Below, piece after piece: positions 27,281 through 35,378 of a stretch of DNA of 64,000 nt. Source of the stretch: Pelagadaptatus aseana. GTDB lineage: Bacteria > Pseudomonadota > Gammaproteobacteria > Pseudomonadales > Cellvibrionaceae. Positions within the stretch are counted from its first letter, which is position 1; each line of letters begins with the position of its first letter. A program made the translations under genes and the position numbers. The DNA is taken from positions 186,001-250,000 of the forward strand of contig BAABNI010000005.1 of the NCBI GenBank assembly GCA_040365065.1. Reading direction: 5' to 3'. Below the pieces are notes generated by a model. It made no database searches, was not told the DNA's origin, and worked only from the letters and a program-made list of their open reading frames with translations.

Positions 27281-27845
27281 TCCGGGAGAGGGACACGGCG
27301 TCCATGCCCAGATAGCTGGCCAGGTGATATTGCGGAACCCGACTGGCCAGATGGGGTTCGTGGTCGAGCAGCCATTGATAGCGTTGCTCGGCCCCCAGAG
27401 TCAGCAGCATGGCCTCGCGCCGTTCGTTGCGCAGAAAGTGTTGGCGGGTGATCAGGTTGAGCATGTCCTGAAATGCCGGGTATTGTTCCAACGCAGCGAT
27501 CTTGGCTGTCGGGGTCAATATGGCTTCGGATGGTTCCAGCGCTTCAATGGTGAAGGGGCAGGGCTCGCCGGTGATTTGTGAGTTGAGGGAACCCACTGGC
27601 AGGTTCTCGGTATAAAAGCTTTTATTGCGCTCTTTACCTTCCGCGCCGATATAGTAGTAGCGAAACAGCCCCCGGGTAATAAAACCAAAATATTTTGGGT
27701 GTTGATTGGCCTGCACCAGAGACTGCTCTTTGTCGAAGTAGTGGACAGTGGAGCAGGCCGCCAGAGCGTCAGTGAAATCCGGATCGGTGACACCCAAGGC
27801 GGCCAGCGAGGGGGCCAGTTTTTCCTGAATATCGGCTGCAGTCAC
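27258..27845 (-). CDS. Crp/Fnr-family regulator (short, cyclic-nucleotide-binding fold)
   Basis: Regulator of 195 residues. The N-terminal beta-roll (CSTVHYFDKEQSLVQANQHPKYFGFITRGLFRYY) has the cNMP-binding-domain fold but not the canonical phosphate-binding cassette, so cAMP binding is unlikely. The C-terminal HTH is VPQYHLASYLGMDAVSLSRIKKNL, ending abruptly after the recognition helix, as in a known short subgroup. It lies three bases after bolA on the same strand order (bolA stop at 27849, upstream), so these two may be co-transcribed. Target unknown. Confidence 0.82.
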   Translation of the reverse strand: MTAADIQEKLAPSLAALGVTDPDFTDALAACSTVHYFDKEQSLVQANQHPKYFGFITRGLFRYYYIGAEGKERNKSFYTENLPVGSLNSQITGEPCPFTIEALEPSEAILTPTAKIAALEQYPAFQDMLNLITRQHFLRNERREAMLLTLGAEQRYQWLLDHEPHLASRVPQYHLASYLGMDAVSLSRIKKNLKP

Positions 27846-27848
27846 TGT

Positions 27849-28163
27849 CTAGCCCGCTTTTGAGCCGCCCATGCAGTTGGGAGAATCCGGAGCCTGTTGC
27901 TGTTCTTGCCACTCTGCCGGGGTGTAGGTGTGCAGTGCCAGAGCGTGAACTTCGCCGGCCAATTCTTCATTCAACAGCTGGTAAATCTTTTGATGACGCG
28001 CGACCTTGCGCACTCCGTCAAACGCATCGCTGGCAATCACCACTTTAAAGTGGGTTTCGGAATTTTCCGGTACGCTGTGCATGTGGCTCTCATTGACTAC
28101 CTGCAAATGGCTGGGGTTTAAGGCGTCCTTGAGTTTGGTTTCTATGGTGCTTTGAATTTGCAT
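27849..28163 (-). CDS. bolA: BolA family protein
   Basis: Protein of 104 residues. The ATG at 28163 (MQIQSTIETKL) gives the normal BolA start; the frame stays open upstream to 28355 over another gene. The core is VVNESHMHSVPENSETHFKV, then SDAFDGVRKVARHQKIYQLLNEEL and VHALALHTYTPAEW, the class II KH-like fold, where the His residues help bind [2Fe-2S] with monothiol glutaredoxins. BolA proteins act in iron-sulfur handling and in stress morphology regulation. It follows the small CxxC protein gene by 31 bases and precedes the Crp-like gene by three. Confidence 0.93.
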   Translation of the reverse strand: MQIQSTIETKLKDALNPSHLQVVNESHMHSVPENSETHFKVVIASDAFDGVRKVARHQKIYQLLNEELAGEVHALALHTYTPAEWQEQQQAPDSPNCMGGSKAG

Positions 28164-28194
28164 GGGTAGTCTTTCCGGGTTTGATTCTGTTGCT

Positions 28195-28725
28195 CTAGAA
28201 AATAGGGGTTTCCTGTTTGATTTCAACCGGGTAGACCGGGTATTTGTCAAAAAAGCTGTCCAGACTGAACTCGTCGGCGATTCGTTGGCTGTATTCGCGG
28301 TGGCGCTGTCGGGCGGCATCGAAATTCTGGTAACGCAGTTTCTGCAGGCAGTCACTGCAGACTTTGTAGTTGCCGATCTCCGACTGGGGCAGGGCGGTTT
28401 TGGCCTGTAGCTGCTGCAGCAGATTGTGGGTTCGCAGCGATTGCACCTGATCGCATTCGGCCAGATGGTAGTGCCAATCGCCCGGTTGTTGCGGGGCGGG
28501 GTGATAAATCAGCACCCGGCTGTCTTTGAATACCAGCGTAAAGTCCGAAGCTGCCTGCAGCACTTTGGGGTTAACCGGCAAGCCCTGATTGGCCAGCTCT
28601 ATACGCTCCAGCCCCGTGAGGTTTTTCTTGGGGTCGAAAAATACAAAATCGCCAAGGTCTTCTGCCCCCATGGCCTCGCGCAACCGGTTGAAGGGTTCGA
28701 ATTGCAGAAAATCGGGGAGTTTCAT
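28195..28725 (-). CDS. Uncharacterised protein with HxxxC and CxxC motifs, third gene of ZorAB-like operon
   Basis: Protein of 176 residues, soluble, without signal or membrane segment. I cannot assign a family with confidence. The N-terminal half (MKLPDFLQFEPFNRLREAMGA, then FTLVFKDSRVLIYHP) may be a small beta-rich domain. The C-terminal half has YHLAECDQVQSL (His-x3-Cys), about 30 residues later YKVCSDCLQKLRYQNF (Cys-x2-Cys), and the end FSLDSFFDKYPVYP. These four residues look like a zinc-ribbon-type metal site. It starts 15 bases after the ZorB-like stop, so it belongs to the motor operon and may be its effector or regulator. That role is inferred from position only. Confidence 0.7.
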   Translation of the reverse strand: MKLPDFLQFEPFNRLREAMGAEDLGDFVFFDPKKNLTGLERIELANQGLPVNPKVLQAASDFTLVFKDSRVLIYHPAPQQPGDWHYHLAECDQVQSLRTHNLLQQLQAKTALPQSEIGNYKVCSDCLQKLRYQNFDAARQRHREYSQRIADEFSLDSFFDKYPVYPVEIKQETPIF

Positions 28726-28740
28726 GGAGGCGCCCGGTCC

Positions 28741-29457
28741 TTATTGTTTTTCCAGGATCGAGGCGATCCGGGATTCGGCGTCGGTGCGCAGTCTGAACTC
28801 CACCCGGCGCGAGCGAATTTCGTCTTCTTCACCCTGCTCGCCATAGATCAGTTTGGAGGAGGACAGGCCGTTGGCGGTCAGGTGCGCCCGGATCCAGTCT
28901 TTCCGGGATGCCAGATCGGGGTGCTTCAGCAGGAAGTCCAGTGTGGTGCGGGTACGGGCCTGGGACAGGGCCATGTTTTTGATATAGGCCACATCACTGC
29001 TGCTGTCTCCCCAGTCGCTGGAGGTGTGACCCTCAATGCGCACTTCCAGGATATCGCTGCGATACTTGTCCGACATGATGATGGCCACATAGCGGGGGAA
29101 AAAGTCGGCCAGAATGTCACTGAACGCAGGTTTGATGTTGGATTTGCCGTGAGCAAACAATACCTCGGTGTTGTAAAAGCGAAAGCTCAGGTCGGGTTTG
29201 ATTTCTGCTCCCCAGCGAGGCAAGTCGTCTTTGAATTCGCTGACCAGATCTTCGTAGAGCTGGGTTCGCAAACGGTCGTAAAGCACGGCCACGTCTTTGA
29301 TCTTGCGGGATTCGATTTCCAGCTGCACCAGATAGATCACCGCAATCAGCAGGAATACCATCATCAGACCGCCCATCAGATCGCTGACGGCAACCCAGTG
29401 TTCCTCGTGCTCGATATCGTCGCTGGGGGAATAATTAAGATCCTGATTTTTGGCCAT
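28741..29457 (-). CDS. ZorB/MotB-like OmpA-domain stator protein
   Basis: Inner-membrane protein of 238 residues. The start at 29457 (MAKNQDLNY) is used because it has an AGGA site and lies seven bases past the upstream stop; the frame remains open to 29505. One membrane segment (about 21-44: WVAVSDLMGGLMMVFLLIAVIYL) contains Asp26, the position of the ion-carrying aspartate in ZorB and MotB families. A periplasmic OmpA-like peptidoglycan-binding domain follows: VLFAHGKSNIKPAF, RIEGHTSSDW, NMALSQARTRTTLDFLL and SRRVEFRL. The pair with the upstream MotA/ZorA-like protein would form an ion-driven rotary stator. The WVAVSDLMGGLMM signature is closer to ZorB than to flagellar MotB. Confidence 0.85.
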   Translation of the reverse strand: MAKNQDLNYSPSDDIEHEEHWVAVSDLMGGLMMVFLLIAVIYLVQLEIESRKIKDVAVLYDRLRTQLYEDLVSEFKDDLPRWGAEIKPDLSFRFYNTEVLFAHGKSNIKPAFSDILADFFPRYVAIIMSDKYRSDILEVRIEGHTSSDWGDSSSDVAYIKNMALSQARTRTTLDFLLKHPDLASRKDWIRAHLTANGLSSSKLIYGEQGEEDEIRSRRVEFRLRTDAESRIASILEKQ

Positions 29458-29464
29458 GGCCGGT

Positions 29465-30715
29465 TTAATCCTGTTCCACGGTTTCGGCCAGTGCCACCAG
29501 TTCACGCAGACGCTCGGTCAGTGGCGCGTAGTCGCTGACAAACTTTTCCGACAGGGAGGTCAGCTGGTAACCGAAGGTTTGCAGGGCTTTGGTCAACTCC
29601 TGCTCCATGGCGTCGTCGAGGCGCATCACCTGTTGCTCGGTGCGATCGAGCATCTGCTCGACCCGCTGTTTCAACTCCTTGTGCTGGAAATTCATGGCTT
29701 CGGCCATATTGCGATTGACGTTTTCAGAGGTGGTGCGCAGCGATTCGGCGCAGGTCTGCATGGTGGTGCTGATCTGGTTCTGACTCTCCTGAACGCCGTT
29801 GGCCAGTTCGCTGGTGAGGCTGTGAACCCGTTTTTCCAGTGAGGGCAGGCCTTCAGAGGCGGTGGTGGCAGCGCGCGCCAGTTGCTCAATGTACTGCTCC
29901 ATACCCGAGGCCTGCTGCTGCAGTACGTCCATCATTTTGCCCAGAGATTGGGAAACGGTATTGAACACTTCCGAGTGCTCCACCATTTGCTGGTAGGCGG
30001 TACTGGCTTTGTCCAGCAGATCACCATTGTGGCGCTGGGCGGCCAGTAACTCTTCCAATTCTTTTTTGTAATTTTCCTGCCATTGCAGCATCTGGCCAAC
30101 CGCGTGGTTGAGCTCTTTGAAATTCTGACCGTACTGGGTATTGATCTGGGTGTTGAAGTCGCGCATCACCTGCTCAATGGCCGAGATAAAGGCGCGGGTA
30201 TTGGCCTCAACCATATCGGTCTGGTAGTCCCTGAGGCTTTGTTGCATATCATCGAACTTATGGAGTTGCTGGCTGTGCATGGTTTCCATGGATGAGCGCA
30301 GCCCCTTGGCCTCCGGGTTGGACATGGAGTCGCGGATATCGCCCAGCAGGTTGGCCAGATCGGTGACTGTGGCCGAGCGGTATTGCTCTTCGACTTGGCG
30401 CTGGCGCAGCACGGCGGTGAGGTGACGGAACTTGACGATCAATGAGCCGAGCAAGCCGGCAATGGAGGTCCAGAAGGCGGTTTTAAGCCCTTCGATCAGT
30501 TCCGGTACGCTGGCTTGGATGTCCTGAGTATCAAAGGCCAGCAGACCCAGCGCCACACCGAGAAATGTACCGAAGATACCGGTGCTGGTGAGGATGGTGG
30601 GGGAGTGGCTGGCGCTCTGGCTGTTGTAGCCGGGGCCGGCGAACCAAAGGGTCATTAAGCTGATCAGGCCGATTAAGCCCAGGCTCAGAGGTGGCAGGTT
30701 GGCTAGAAAGTCCAT
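29465..30715 (-). CDS. ZorA/MotA-like proton-channel protein with long cytoplasmic tail
   Basis: Inner-membrane protein of 416 residues. Three hydrophobic helices lie within the first 100 residues (near 8-27, 41-62 and 74-96; SPTILTSTGIFGTFLGVALG, then TAFWTSIAGLLGSLIVKF), the MotA/TolQ/ExbB channel core. The remaining 300 residues are rich in Gln, Glu and Leu and predicted coiled coil, as in the long ZorA tail of the Zorya anti-phage system that spans into the cytoplasm. No zorC, zorD or zorE is nearby. First gene of a three-gene operon with the ZorB-like and the HxxxC/CxxC proteins. It could be a new ZorAB variant or a non-defence motor; sequence alone does not decide. Confidence 0.82.
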   Translation of the reverse strand: MDFLANLPPLSLGLIGLISLMTLWFAGPGYNSQSASHSPTILTSTGIFGTFLGVALGLLAFDTQDIQASVPELIEGLKTAFWTSIAGLLGSLIVKFRHLTAVLRQRQVEEQYRSATVTDLANLLGDIRDSMSNPEAKGLRSSMETMHSQQLHKFDDMQQSLRDYQTDMVEANTRAFISAIEQVMRDFNTQINTQYGQNFKELNHAVGQMLQWQENYKKELEELLAAQRHNGDLLDKASTAYQQMVEHSEVFNTVSQSLGKMMDVLQQQASGMEQYIEQLARAATTASEGLPSLEKRVHSLTSELANGVQESQNQISTTMQTCAESLRTTSENVNRNMAEAMNFQHKELKQRVEQMLDRTEQQVMRLDDAMEQELTKALQTFGYQLTSLSEKFVSDYAPLTERLRELVALAETVEQD

Positions 30716-30797
30716 TGGGTTCCCGGAGGTTGCGATGTGGTGGTGTTTTTATGGTTTATATGACACTGCTTACATGTCTCTTATGACTACAGTTTGC

Positions 30798-30803
30798 TAT
30801 GAT
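30798..30803 (+). promoter_or_regulatory. Possible extended -10 promoter element of rnb
   Basis: TATGAT preceded by TTGC (TTTGCTATGAT) looks like an extended -10 box 58 bases before the rnb start. No good -35 hexamer is present at the expected distance. The 145-base gap between the divergent ZorA-like gene and rnb shows no other clear signal. Confidence 0.3.
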
Positions 30804-30860
30804 GCGCACCCGGTTTCTACCCCCTTTTTACAGTTCTAATCCTTACGGAATGCGATAGTC

Positions 30861-32795
30861 ATGCTTGATGCCAACAGTTTGTCTCAACTCACCCAGTTAA
30901 AAAGTGCCATTCGCGCTGATAAAGACCTTGCCGAAGGCGTGGTGCGGGGCTCTCAGGGACGGTTTGGCTTTGTCTCGCTTGATGATGGCCGCGAGGCATT
31001 CCTGCCCCCCGATGAGATGGCCAAGGTGTTGCCCGGCGATCGGGTTGAGGTGAGTCTGTCTGGTAATGACGATCCCAACAGCAACAAGCTCGATGCCGAG
31101 CTTGAAAAACTGATCAAGTCCGAAAAGAAAGCTCTGGTAGGGCGCTACGTGGTTCGTGGCAAGGGCCACTTTTTCGCCGTGGATATGCCGCAACTCAATC
31201 GCTGGATTTTTATTCCGCCCAAGTCCCGTGGCAAAGCCAAAGAGGGCGATTACCTGTTGGGGCGTATACTCAAACACCCTTTTGAAGACGGTAAAGGTCT
31301 GGCGCGTATTGATGAGGTGCTGGGTAATGACGATGTGGTCGGTATTGAGCATCTGGTCGCCCGTCGCAAGCATGCTCTGCCGGATGCCTGGAGTGATGCA
31401 CAGCAGGCTGAGGCCAAAGCCATTCTGGAAACCTCACTGGAGACCGCCTTTGCTGAACGCACGGATTTGTCGTCTACCGCGTTTGTTACCATCGATTCTG
31501 AAAGCACCCGGGATATGGACGACGCGCTGTTTGTGGAAAAGACCGACAGCGGCTGGAACCTGGCCGTTGCCATTGCGGATCCGGGTGCCCTGATTGCGGC
31601 GGGCTCCGAGCTGGATAAGGCCGCTTTTGAGCGCGCCAATACCGCCTACCTGCCCGGTAAGGCGGTGACCATGTTGCCCGAAGAGCTGGCCAATACCACC
31701 TTCTCTCTGGTCGCCGGTGAAAAGCGCCCGGCCCTGATCTGTCGTCTGCAGATCAATAACGACGGTACCGTGGCCGAGACCCGCTTCGAAGAAGCGGTGA
31801 TTACCTCTAATTACAAGCTGAGTTATGAAGCGGTAGCGGCCTACCTCAATGGCGACGACACGGCTATCCCGACTGAAGTTCAGGCCATGGCCAAACAGTT
31901 GCAAGCCTGCAGTGAAGCGCTCAACAATCAGCGCAAACAACACCAGTTACTGATGGAAGATCAGGCGGATTATGAGCTGAAGCTCAATGATAAGCGCCAC
32001 ATTGAGTCCATCGAGTGCTATCACCGCAATGTGGCCCAGCAGATAGTGGAAGAATCGATGCTGGCGGCCAATAACGCGGCCGGCCGTCTGTTTGCAGACA
32101 ACCCGGGCACCGGCATCTATTCCTCCCATCAGGGCTTTCGTCCTGAACGTCTGGAAGGCATCAACAATGTGATCGCCGCAGAGCTGCCGGAGCTGGCTGA
32201 TGTGGATGTCACTACGGCCGAGGGTTACAAGCAGGTGATTCGTGCACTGCAGAACAATCCCGACAAGCAGCATGTGCTGGCGGCCTTTCGCATGATGTTG
32301 CAGGCAGGCGTACTGACTCGCGAAGCCCAACCACACTTCGGTTTGGGTATTGATTACTACGCGACCATTACATCCCCCATCCGCCGCTATAACGATCTGC
32401 ACAATCATCGGGCCATCAAGGCCCTTCTCAAGTCCGAGGGCTGTGAAGCGCCGAGTAATGAAGCACTGCAGGATATGCAGCAACGCATTGGCCGAACCCG
32501 TCAGGCCAGTCGCGATCTGGAAGAGTGGCTCTACTGCCTGTTTATGGATCAGCACAAAGATCAGGAGTTGGCTGCGACCATTGCCCGTGTCACTTCTCAG
32601 GGGTTTACCGCAAAGGTGGATGCGTGGGGCATCAGTGGTTTTATCAAACTCAATCCCAAAGAGTATCAGTTTGATCCGGAGCGGATGACGTTAACCAGTG
32701 AGTCTGAAGTTCTGAGCATTGGCCTGGCGGTCACCGTCAAGGTGGGTCGTATCGATCTGGATAAAAAACGTATTAATTTCGATCGGGTTTGCTGA
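30861..32795 (+). CDS. rnb: Exoribonuclease II
   Basis: Processive 3'-5' exoribonuclease of 644 residues (E. coli RNase II 644) that degrades single-stranded RNA to short oligonucleotides in the cytoplasm. An N-terminal OB-type region (VVRGSQGRFGFVSLDDGREAFLP) is followed by the RNB catalytic domain, with metal-binding aspartates in DSESTRDMDDALFVE (about 212-226), GKAVTMLPEEL and ATITSPIRRYNDLHNHRAIK; a C-terminal S1-like segment ends the protein. It stands alone, divergent from the ZorA-like operon and followed by an inverted-repeat element. Confidence 0.95.
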   Translation: MLDANSLSQLTQLKSAIRADKDLAEGVVRGSQGRFGFVSLDDGREAFLPPDEMAKVLPGDRVEVSLSGNDDPNSNKLDAELEKLIKSEKKALVGRYVVRGKGHFFAVDMPQLNRWIFIPPKSRGKAKEGDYLLGRILKHPFEDGKGLARIDEVLGNDDVVGIEHLVARRKHALPDAWSDAQQAEAKAILETSLETAFAERTDLSSTAFVTIDSESTRDMDDALFVEKTDSGWNLAVAIADPGALIAAGSELDKAAFERANTAYLPGKAVTMLPEELANTTFSLVAGEKRPALICRLQINNDGTVAETRFEEAVITSNYKLSYEAVAAYLNGDDTAIPTEVQAMAKQLQACSEALNNQRKQHQLLMEDQADYELKLNDKRHIESIECYHRNVAQQIVEESMLAANNAAGRLFADNPGTGIYSSHQGFRPERLEGINNVIAAELPELADVDVTTAEGYKQVIRALQNNPDKQHVLAAFRMMLQAGVLTREAQPHFGLGIDYYATITSPIRRYNDLHNHRAIKALLKSEGCEAPSNEALQDMQQRIGRTRQASRDLEEWLYCLFMDQHKDQELAATIARVTSQGFTAKVDAWGISGFIKLNPKEYQFDPERMTLTSESEVLSIGLAVTVKVGRIDLDKKRINFDRVC

Positions 32796-32816
32796 ACGCA
32801 ATCCAAAATACACGAA

Positions 32817-32866
32817 TGTCATCCCGAGCGGTTGGCGAGGGATCCCTCGTTGCACTTGGGATGACA
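32817..32866. repeat. Intergenic inverted repeat, GTCATCCC type
   Basis: A 50-base unit with outer arms TGTCATCCC and GGGATGACA, and inside GAGGGATCCCTC. It lies between rnb and trhO on the same strand and could form a strong RNA hairpin. Related units occur at 33856-33906, about 40797-40824, and inside mshO and mshP. Confidence 0.75.
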
Positions 32867-32888
32867 CGGTTTAACTAAGGTTTTTTCT

Positions 32889-33818
32889 ATGAGCTCTGTT
32901 GTAGCCGCCCTCTATAAATTTGTTGAACTGCCCGATTACAAGGCACTGCGTGAGCCTCTGTTACAGCACTGTCTGGACAATAACATCAAAGGTACCTTGC
33001 TGCTGGCCCGTGAAGGCATTAACGGAACTGTCTCCGGGCCTCGGGAAGGCATCGATAGCCTCAAGGCCTATTTATTGGCCGATGAGCGCTTTCACAACCT
33101 CAGCTACAAGGAATCCTTTGATCAGGAACGCCCTTTCTACCGCATGAAGGTCAAGCTCAAGAAAGAAATTGTCACCATGGGCGTGGAGGGTATTGATCCC
33201 CGTCAGGTGGTGGGCACCTATGTTGACCCCAAAGACTGGAATGCCCTGATCTCCGACCCTGAGGTGGTGGTTGTGGATACCCGCAACGACTATGAGTACG
33301 AACTGGGTACGTTTAAAAACGCTCTGGATCCCGATACCCGCAGTTTTCGTGAGTTCCCGGATTACGTAAAAGACAACCTCGATCCGGCCAAACATAAAAA
33401 AGTCGCGATGTTCTGTACCGGTGGTATTCGCTGTGAGAAGTCCACGGCTTATATGAAAGAGCAGGGGTTTGAAGAGGTATATCACCTGCATGGCGGTATT
33501 CTCAAATACCTGGAAGAGGTGCCCAAGGAGGAATCCCTGTGGCAGGGTGAATGCTACGTGTTTGATAACCGTGTCAGTGTGGATCACGATCTCAATCCCG
33601 GCAGCTACGACCTGTGTCACGGCTGTCGCTATCCGATTACCGAAGCCGATAAAGCCTCTGATAAATACATTGAAGGGGTAGCCTGCCCCCGTTGTTTTGA
33701 TTCACAAACCCCGGAGCAGCGGGCGCGATTTGAGGAGCGGCAAAAACAGATGCGACTGGCCAGGGCGCGCAATCAAGCACACATTGGTTCGGAGCCACCG
33801 GCGCGACAGAAGAAATAA
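32889..33818 (+). CDS. trhO: tRNA uridine(34) hydroxylase
   Basis: Rhodanese-related enzyme of 309 residues (YceA family) that makes 5-hydroxyuridine at tRNA wobble position 34 using oxygen. The N-terminal acylphosphatase-like domain has LLAREGINGTVSGPREGI. The rhodanese domain (about 120-220) carries VVVDTRNDYEYELGTF and the catalytic loop MFCTGGIRCEKS with Cys176. The C-terminal Cys-rich segment (CHGCRYP, CPRCFD) looks like a zinc site. The other route to the same modification, TrhP, is encoded at 39388. Confidence 0.95.
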   Translation: MSSVVAALYKFVELPDYKALREPLLQHCLDNNIKGTLLLAREGINGTVSGPREGIDSLKAYLLADERFHNLSYKESFDQERPFYRMKVKLKKEIVTMGVEGIDPRQVVGTYVDPKDWNALISDPEVVVVDTRNDYEYELGTFKNALDPDTRSFREFPDYVKDNLDPAKHKKVAMFCTGGIRCEKSTAYMKEQGFEEVYHLHGGILKYLEEVPKEESLWQGECYVFDNRVSVDHDLNPGSYDLCHGCRYPITEADKASDKYIEGVACPRCFDSQTPEQRARFEERQKQMRLARARNQAHIGSEPPARQKK

Positions 33819-33855
33819 TTTGAGGCAGTAAAGCCGTTATCCCGGCATTACTGTA

Positions 33856-33906
33856 TGTCATCCCGAACATCTGTGAGGGATCTCTCCGCTTCGCGTCGAG
33901 ATGACA
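33856..33906. repeat. Intergenic inverted repeat, GTCATCCC type
   Basis: Outer arms TGTCATCCCGA (from 33856) and TCGAGATGACA (33896-33906), with GAGGGATCTCTC in between. It lies between the convergent trhO and rdgC genes. Structure and sequence match the element at 32817. Confidence 0.75.
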
Positions 33907-33913
33907 AGATTTC

Positions 33914-34828
33914 CTACTGCGCTTCCCGCGCCAGCCCGCCAAAGAAATTAACCACAACCTCAATAAACTCCCGCAAATTCAAGCTCATTACCACAAAGTC
34001 GGCATCAAATTGAGCCGCTTTGTCGCCGTCGCTGGCGTCGTTGGCTTCTTCCAGTAGCTTGTCGGCGAACTTCAGACGCTTGATACTGAGGTCTTCACTG
34101 AGGATGCATTGCAGGGTCTCCTGCCAATCTATTGCCAGCTTCACAACCTGCTTGCCGCCATTGAGGTGTTGTTCAATTTCACTGGCGTAAAGATCCTGGC
34201 GTTTACAGCGCAGAATACTGCCGTCTTCGCCGGCTTCACGCAGCTCGCACTCGTCACCGGGCTCAACTCCCGAGGGCAGTTGTTCACCACGCAGCCAGCC
34301 GCTCATAATCACCGCGGGTGATTCCGCAACCTGGGCGGGTACTACCGGCAGGGTGCCGAGGGACTGCCGCAACAGTTTCATCAGCTCTTCGGCTTTGGCG
34401 GCGGAAGAGGCATCCACCACCAGCCAGCCGGTTTGGGTGTCGATATAGGCGTAGGTACGCTGGGATTTGGTAAAGGCCTGAGGCAGGCATTCAAACACAA
34501 TGTCGTCTTTGAGGCTTTGCTGCTCCTTGCGATAGACCCGGCGATCCTCGGTGGCTTGAATGTGGGCGACCTTTTCTTCCAGCTTTTCGCGGATTACCGC
34601 CGCGGGCAGTACTTTTTCTTCGCGTCGGGCGCAGAACATCAGACAACCATTGGCTGAGTGAAACAGCTGATCGCTCAGATCGCCCATGGGGGGTACCCAA
34701 CCATAGCGGTGAGTATCCTGTTTGCCGCAGGGTTTAAAGGCTTGCTCCTGCAATTGCTGGTTGAGGGTATTCTGATCGATGTCCACTTTGCCGGGAAAGC
34801 GGTACAGGAGAAGATTTTTAAACCACAT
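33914..34828 (-). CDS. rdgC: Recombination-associated protein RdgC
   Basis: DNA-binding ring protein of 304 residues (E. coli 303) that binds double-stranded DNA without sequence preference and limits RecA activity. The start MWFKNLLLYRF and the segments FKPCGKQDTHRYGWVPPMG, KVLPAAVIREKLEEKV, DTQTGWLVVDASSAAKAEELMKLLR and TLQCILSEDLSIKRLKFAD are typical. Full length and intact. It is not in an operon; the next gene on the same strand is 76 bases downstream of a SirB2-like gene. Confidence 0.95.
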   Translation of the reverse strand: MWFKNLLLYRFPGKVDIDQNTLNQQLQEQAFKPCGKQDTHRYGWVPPMGDLSDQLFHSANGCLMFCARREEKVLPAAVIREKLEEKVAHIQATEDRRVYRKEQQSLKDDIVFECLPQAFTKSQRTYAYIDTQTGWLVVDASSAAKAEELMKLLRQSLGTLPVVPAQVAESPAVIMSGWLRGEQLPSGVEPGDECELREAGEDGSILRCKRQDLYASEIEQHLNGGKQVVKLAIDWQETLQCILSEDLSIKRLKFADKLLEEANDASDGDKAAQFDADFVVMSLNLREFIEVVVNFFGGLAREAQ

Positions 34829-34904
34829 AGTTGCTGTATTTGTCTCTTAATGTGCTGCCAGTACTGGCGCTGAATTTTCAGGGCCGGGCATTATGCAGCA
34901 GCGA

Positions 34905-35276
34905 TTAGCCAAACAAAAGTGGTTTAACACGGGCCAGCCAGACCATGCCGCTGACCGCCATAAGCGCCAGTACGCAGCAGCTGATTCTGGCTTTCAGGGT
35001 GCTGGCGTAGCGCAGGCCAAAGGCCCCTAAAAATATATAGGCTATTAATAAGATCAGCTTGGCCATTAGCCAGGGGTGGTAGATGGGGTTATAGGCAAAT
35101 TGCCAGGCCAGAGTGATGCCTGTGAACAATAACAGGGTATCGATGATATGGGGCAGGATTTTGACGTGGCTTAGACCCAGTACGGCAGGTTTCATGACCA
35201 TGGCGACGAACCGGGCAGTGAACCCGGTGATCGACAGCAGTGCCAGCGATATGTGGAGTAGTTTCAGGCTTGTCAT
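34905..35276 (-). CDS. SirB2-like small membrane protein
   Basis: Inner-membrane protein of 123 residues with four hydrophobic helices (LLHISLALLSITGFTARFVAM; HIIDTLLLFTGITLAW; LMAKLILLIAYIFLGAFGL; SCCVLALMAVSGMVWLA), the layout of the SirB2 (DUF) family. The conserved 'LKxxHI' start and the Pro-His in KILPHIIDT fit. Function of SirB2 proteins is not established. The ATG at 35276 lies in the terminal arm of an inverted repeat (ATGAC is part of GCAATGAC/GTCATTGC), so the repeat supplies the start codon. Confidence 0.8.
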   Translation of the reverse strand: MTSLKLLHISLALLSITGFTARFVAMVMKPAVLGLSHVKILPHIIDTLLLFTGITLAWQFAYNPIYHPWLMAKLILLIAYIFLGAFGLRYASTLKARISCCVLALMAVSGMVWLARVKPLLFG

Positions 35277-35364
35277 TGCGAGGATCCTTCAGGCAGCGCG
35301 GCAATCTTTTGAATGACGTGCCTGTCCCCAGAGATTGCTTCACCGCTGTTCGGCTCGCAATGAC
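35272..35364. repeat. Inverted-repeat element, GTCATTGC type, overlapping a gene start
   Basis: A 93-base unit with perfect 11-base arms GTCATTGCGAG (35272-35282) and CTCGCAATGAC (35354-35364). Inside are GCGGCAATCT (35298-35307) and AGAGATTGC (35330-35338). The left arm contains the start codon of the SirB2-like gene. Downstream of the DUF4202 gene, so it also forms part of the upstream region for SirB2. Confidence 0.75.
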
Positions 35365-35378
35365 GAGTGGTTACCAGG

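Noticed and set aside
28426..29538. Open frame of 370 codons on the plus strand across the ZorB-like gene
   Set aside because: Antisense shadow of two clear genes; low-complexity Gly/Gln/Val-rich translation.
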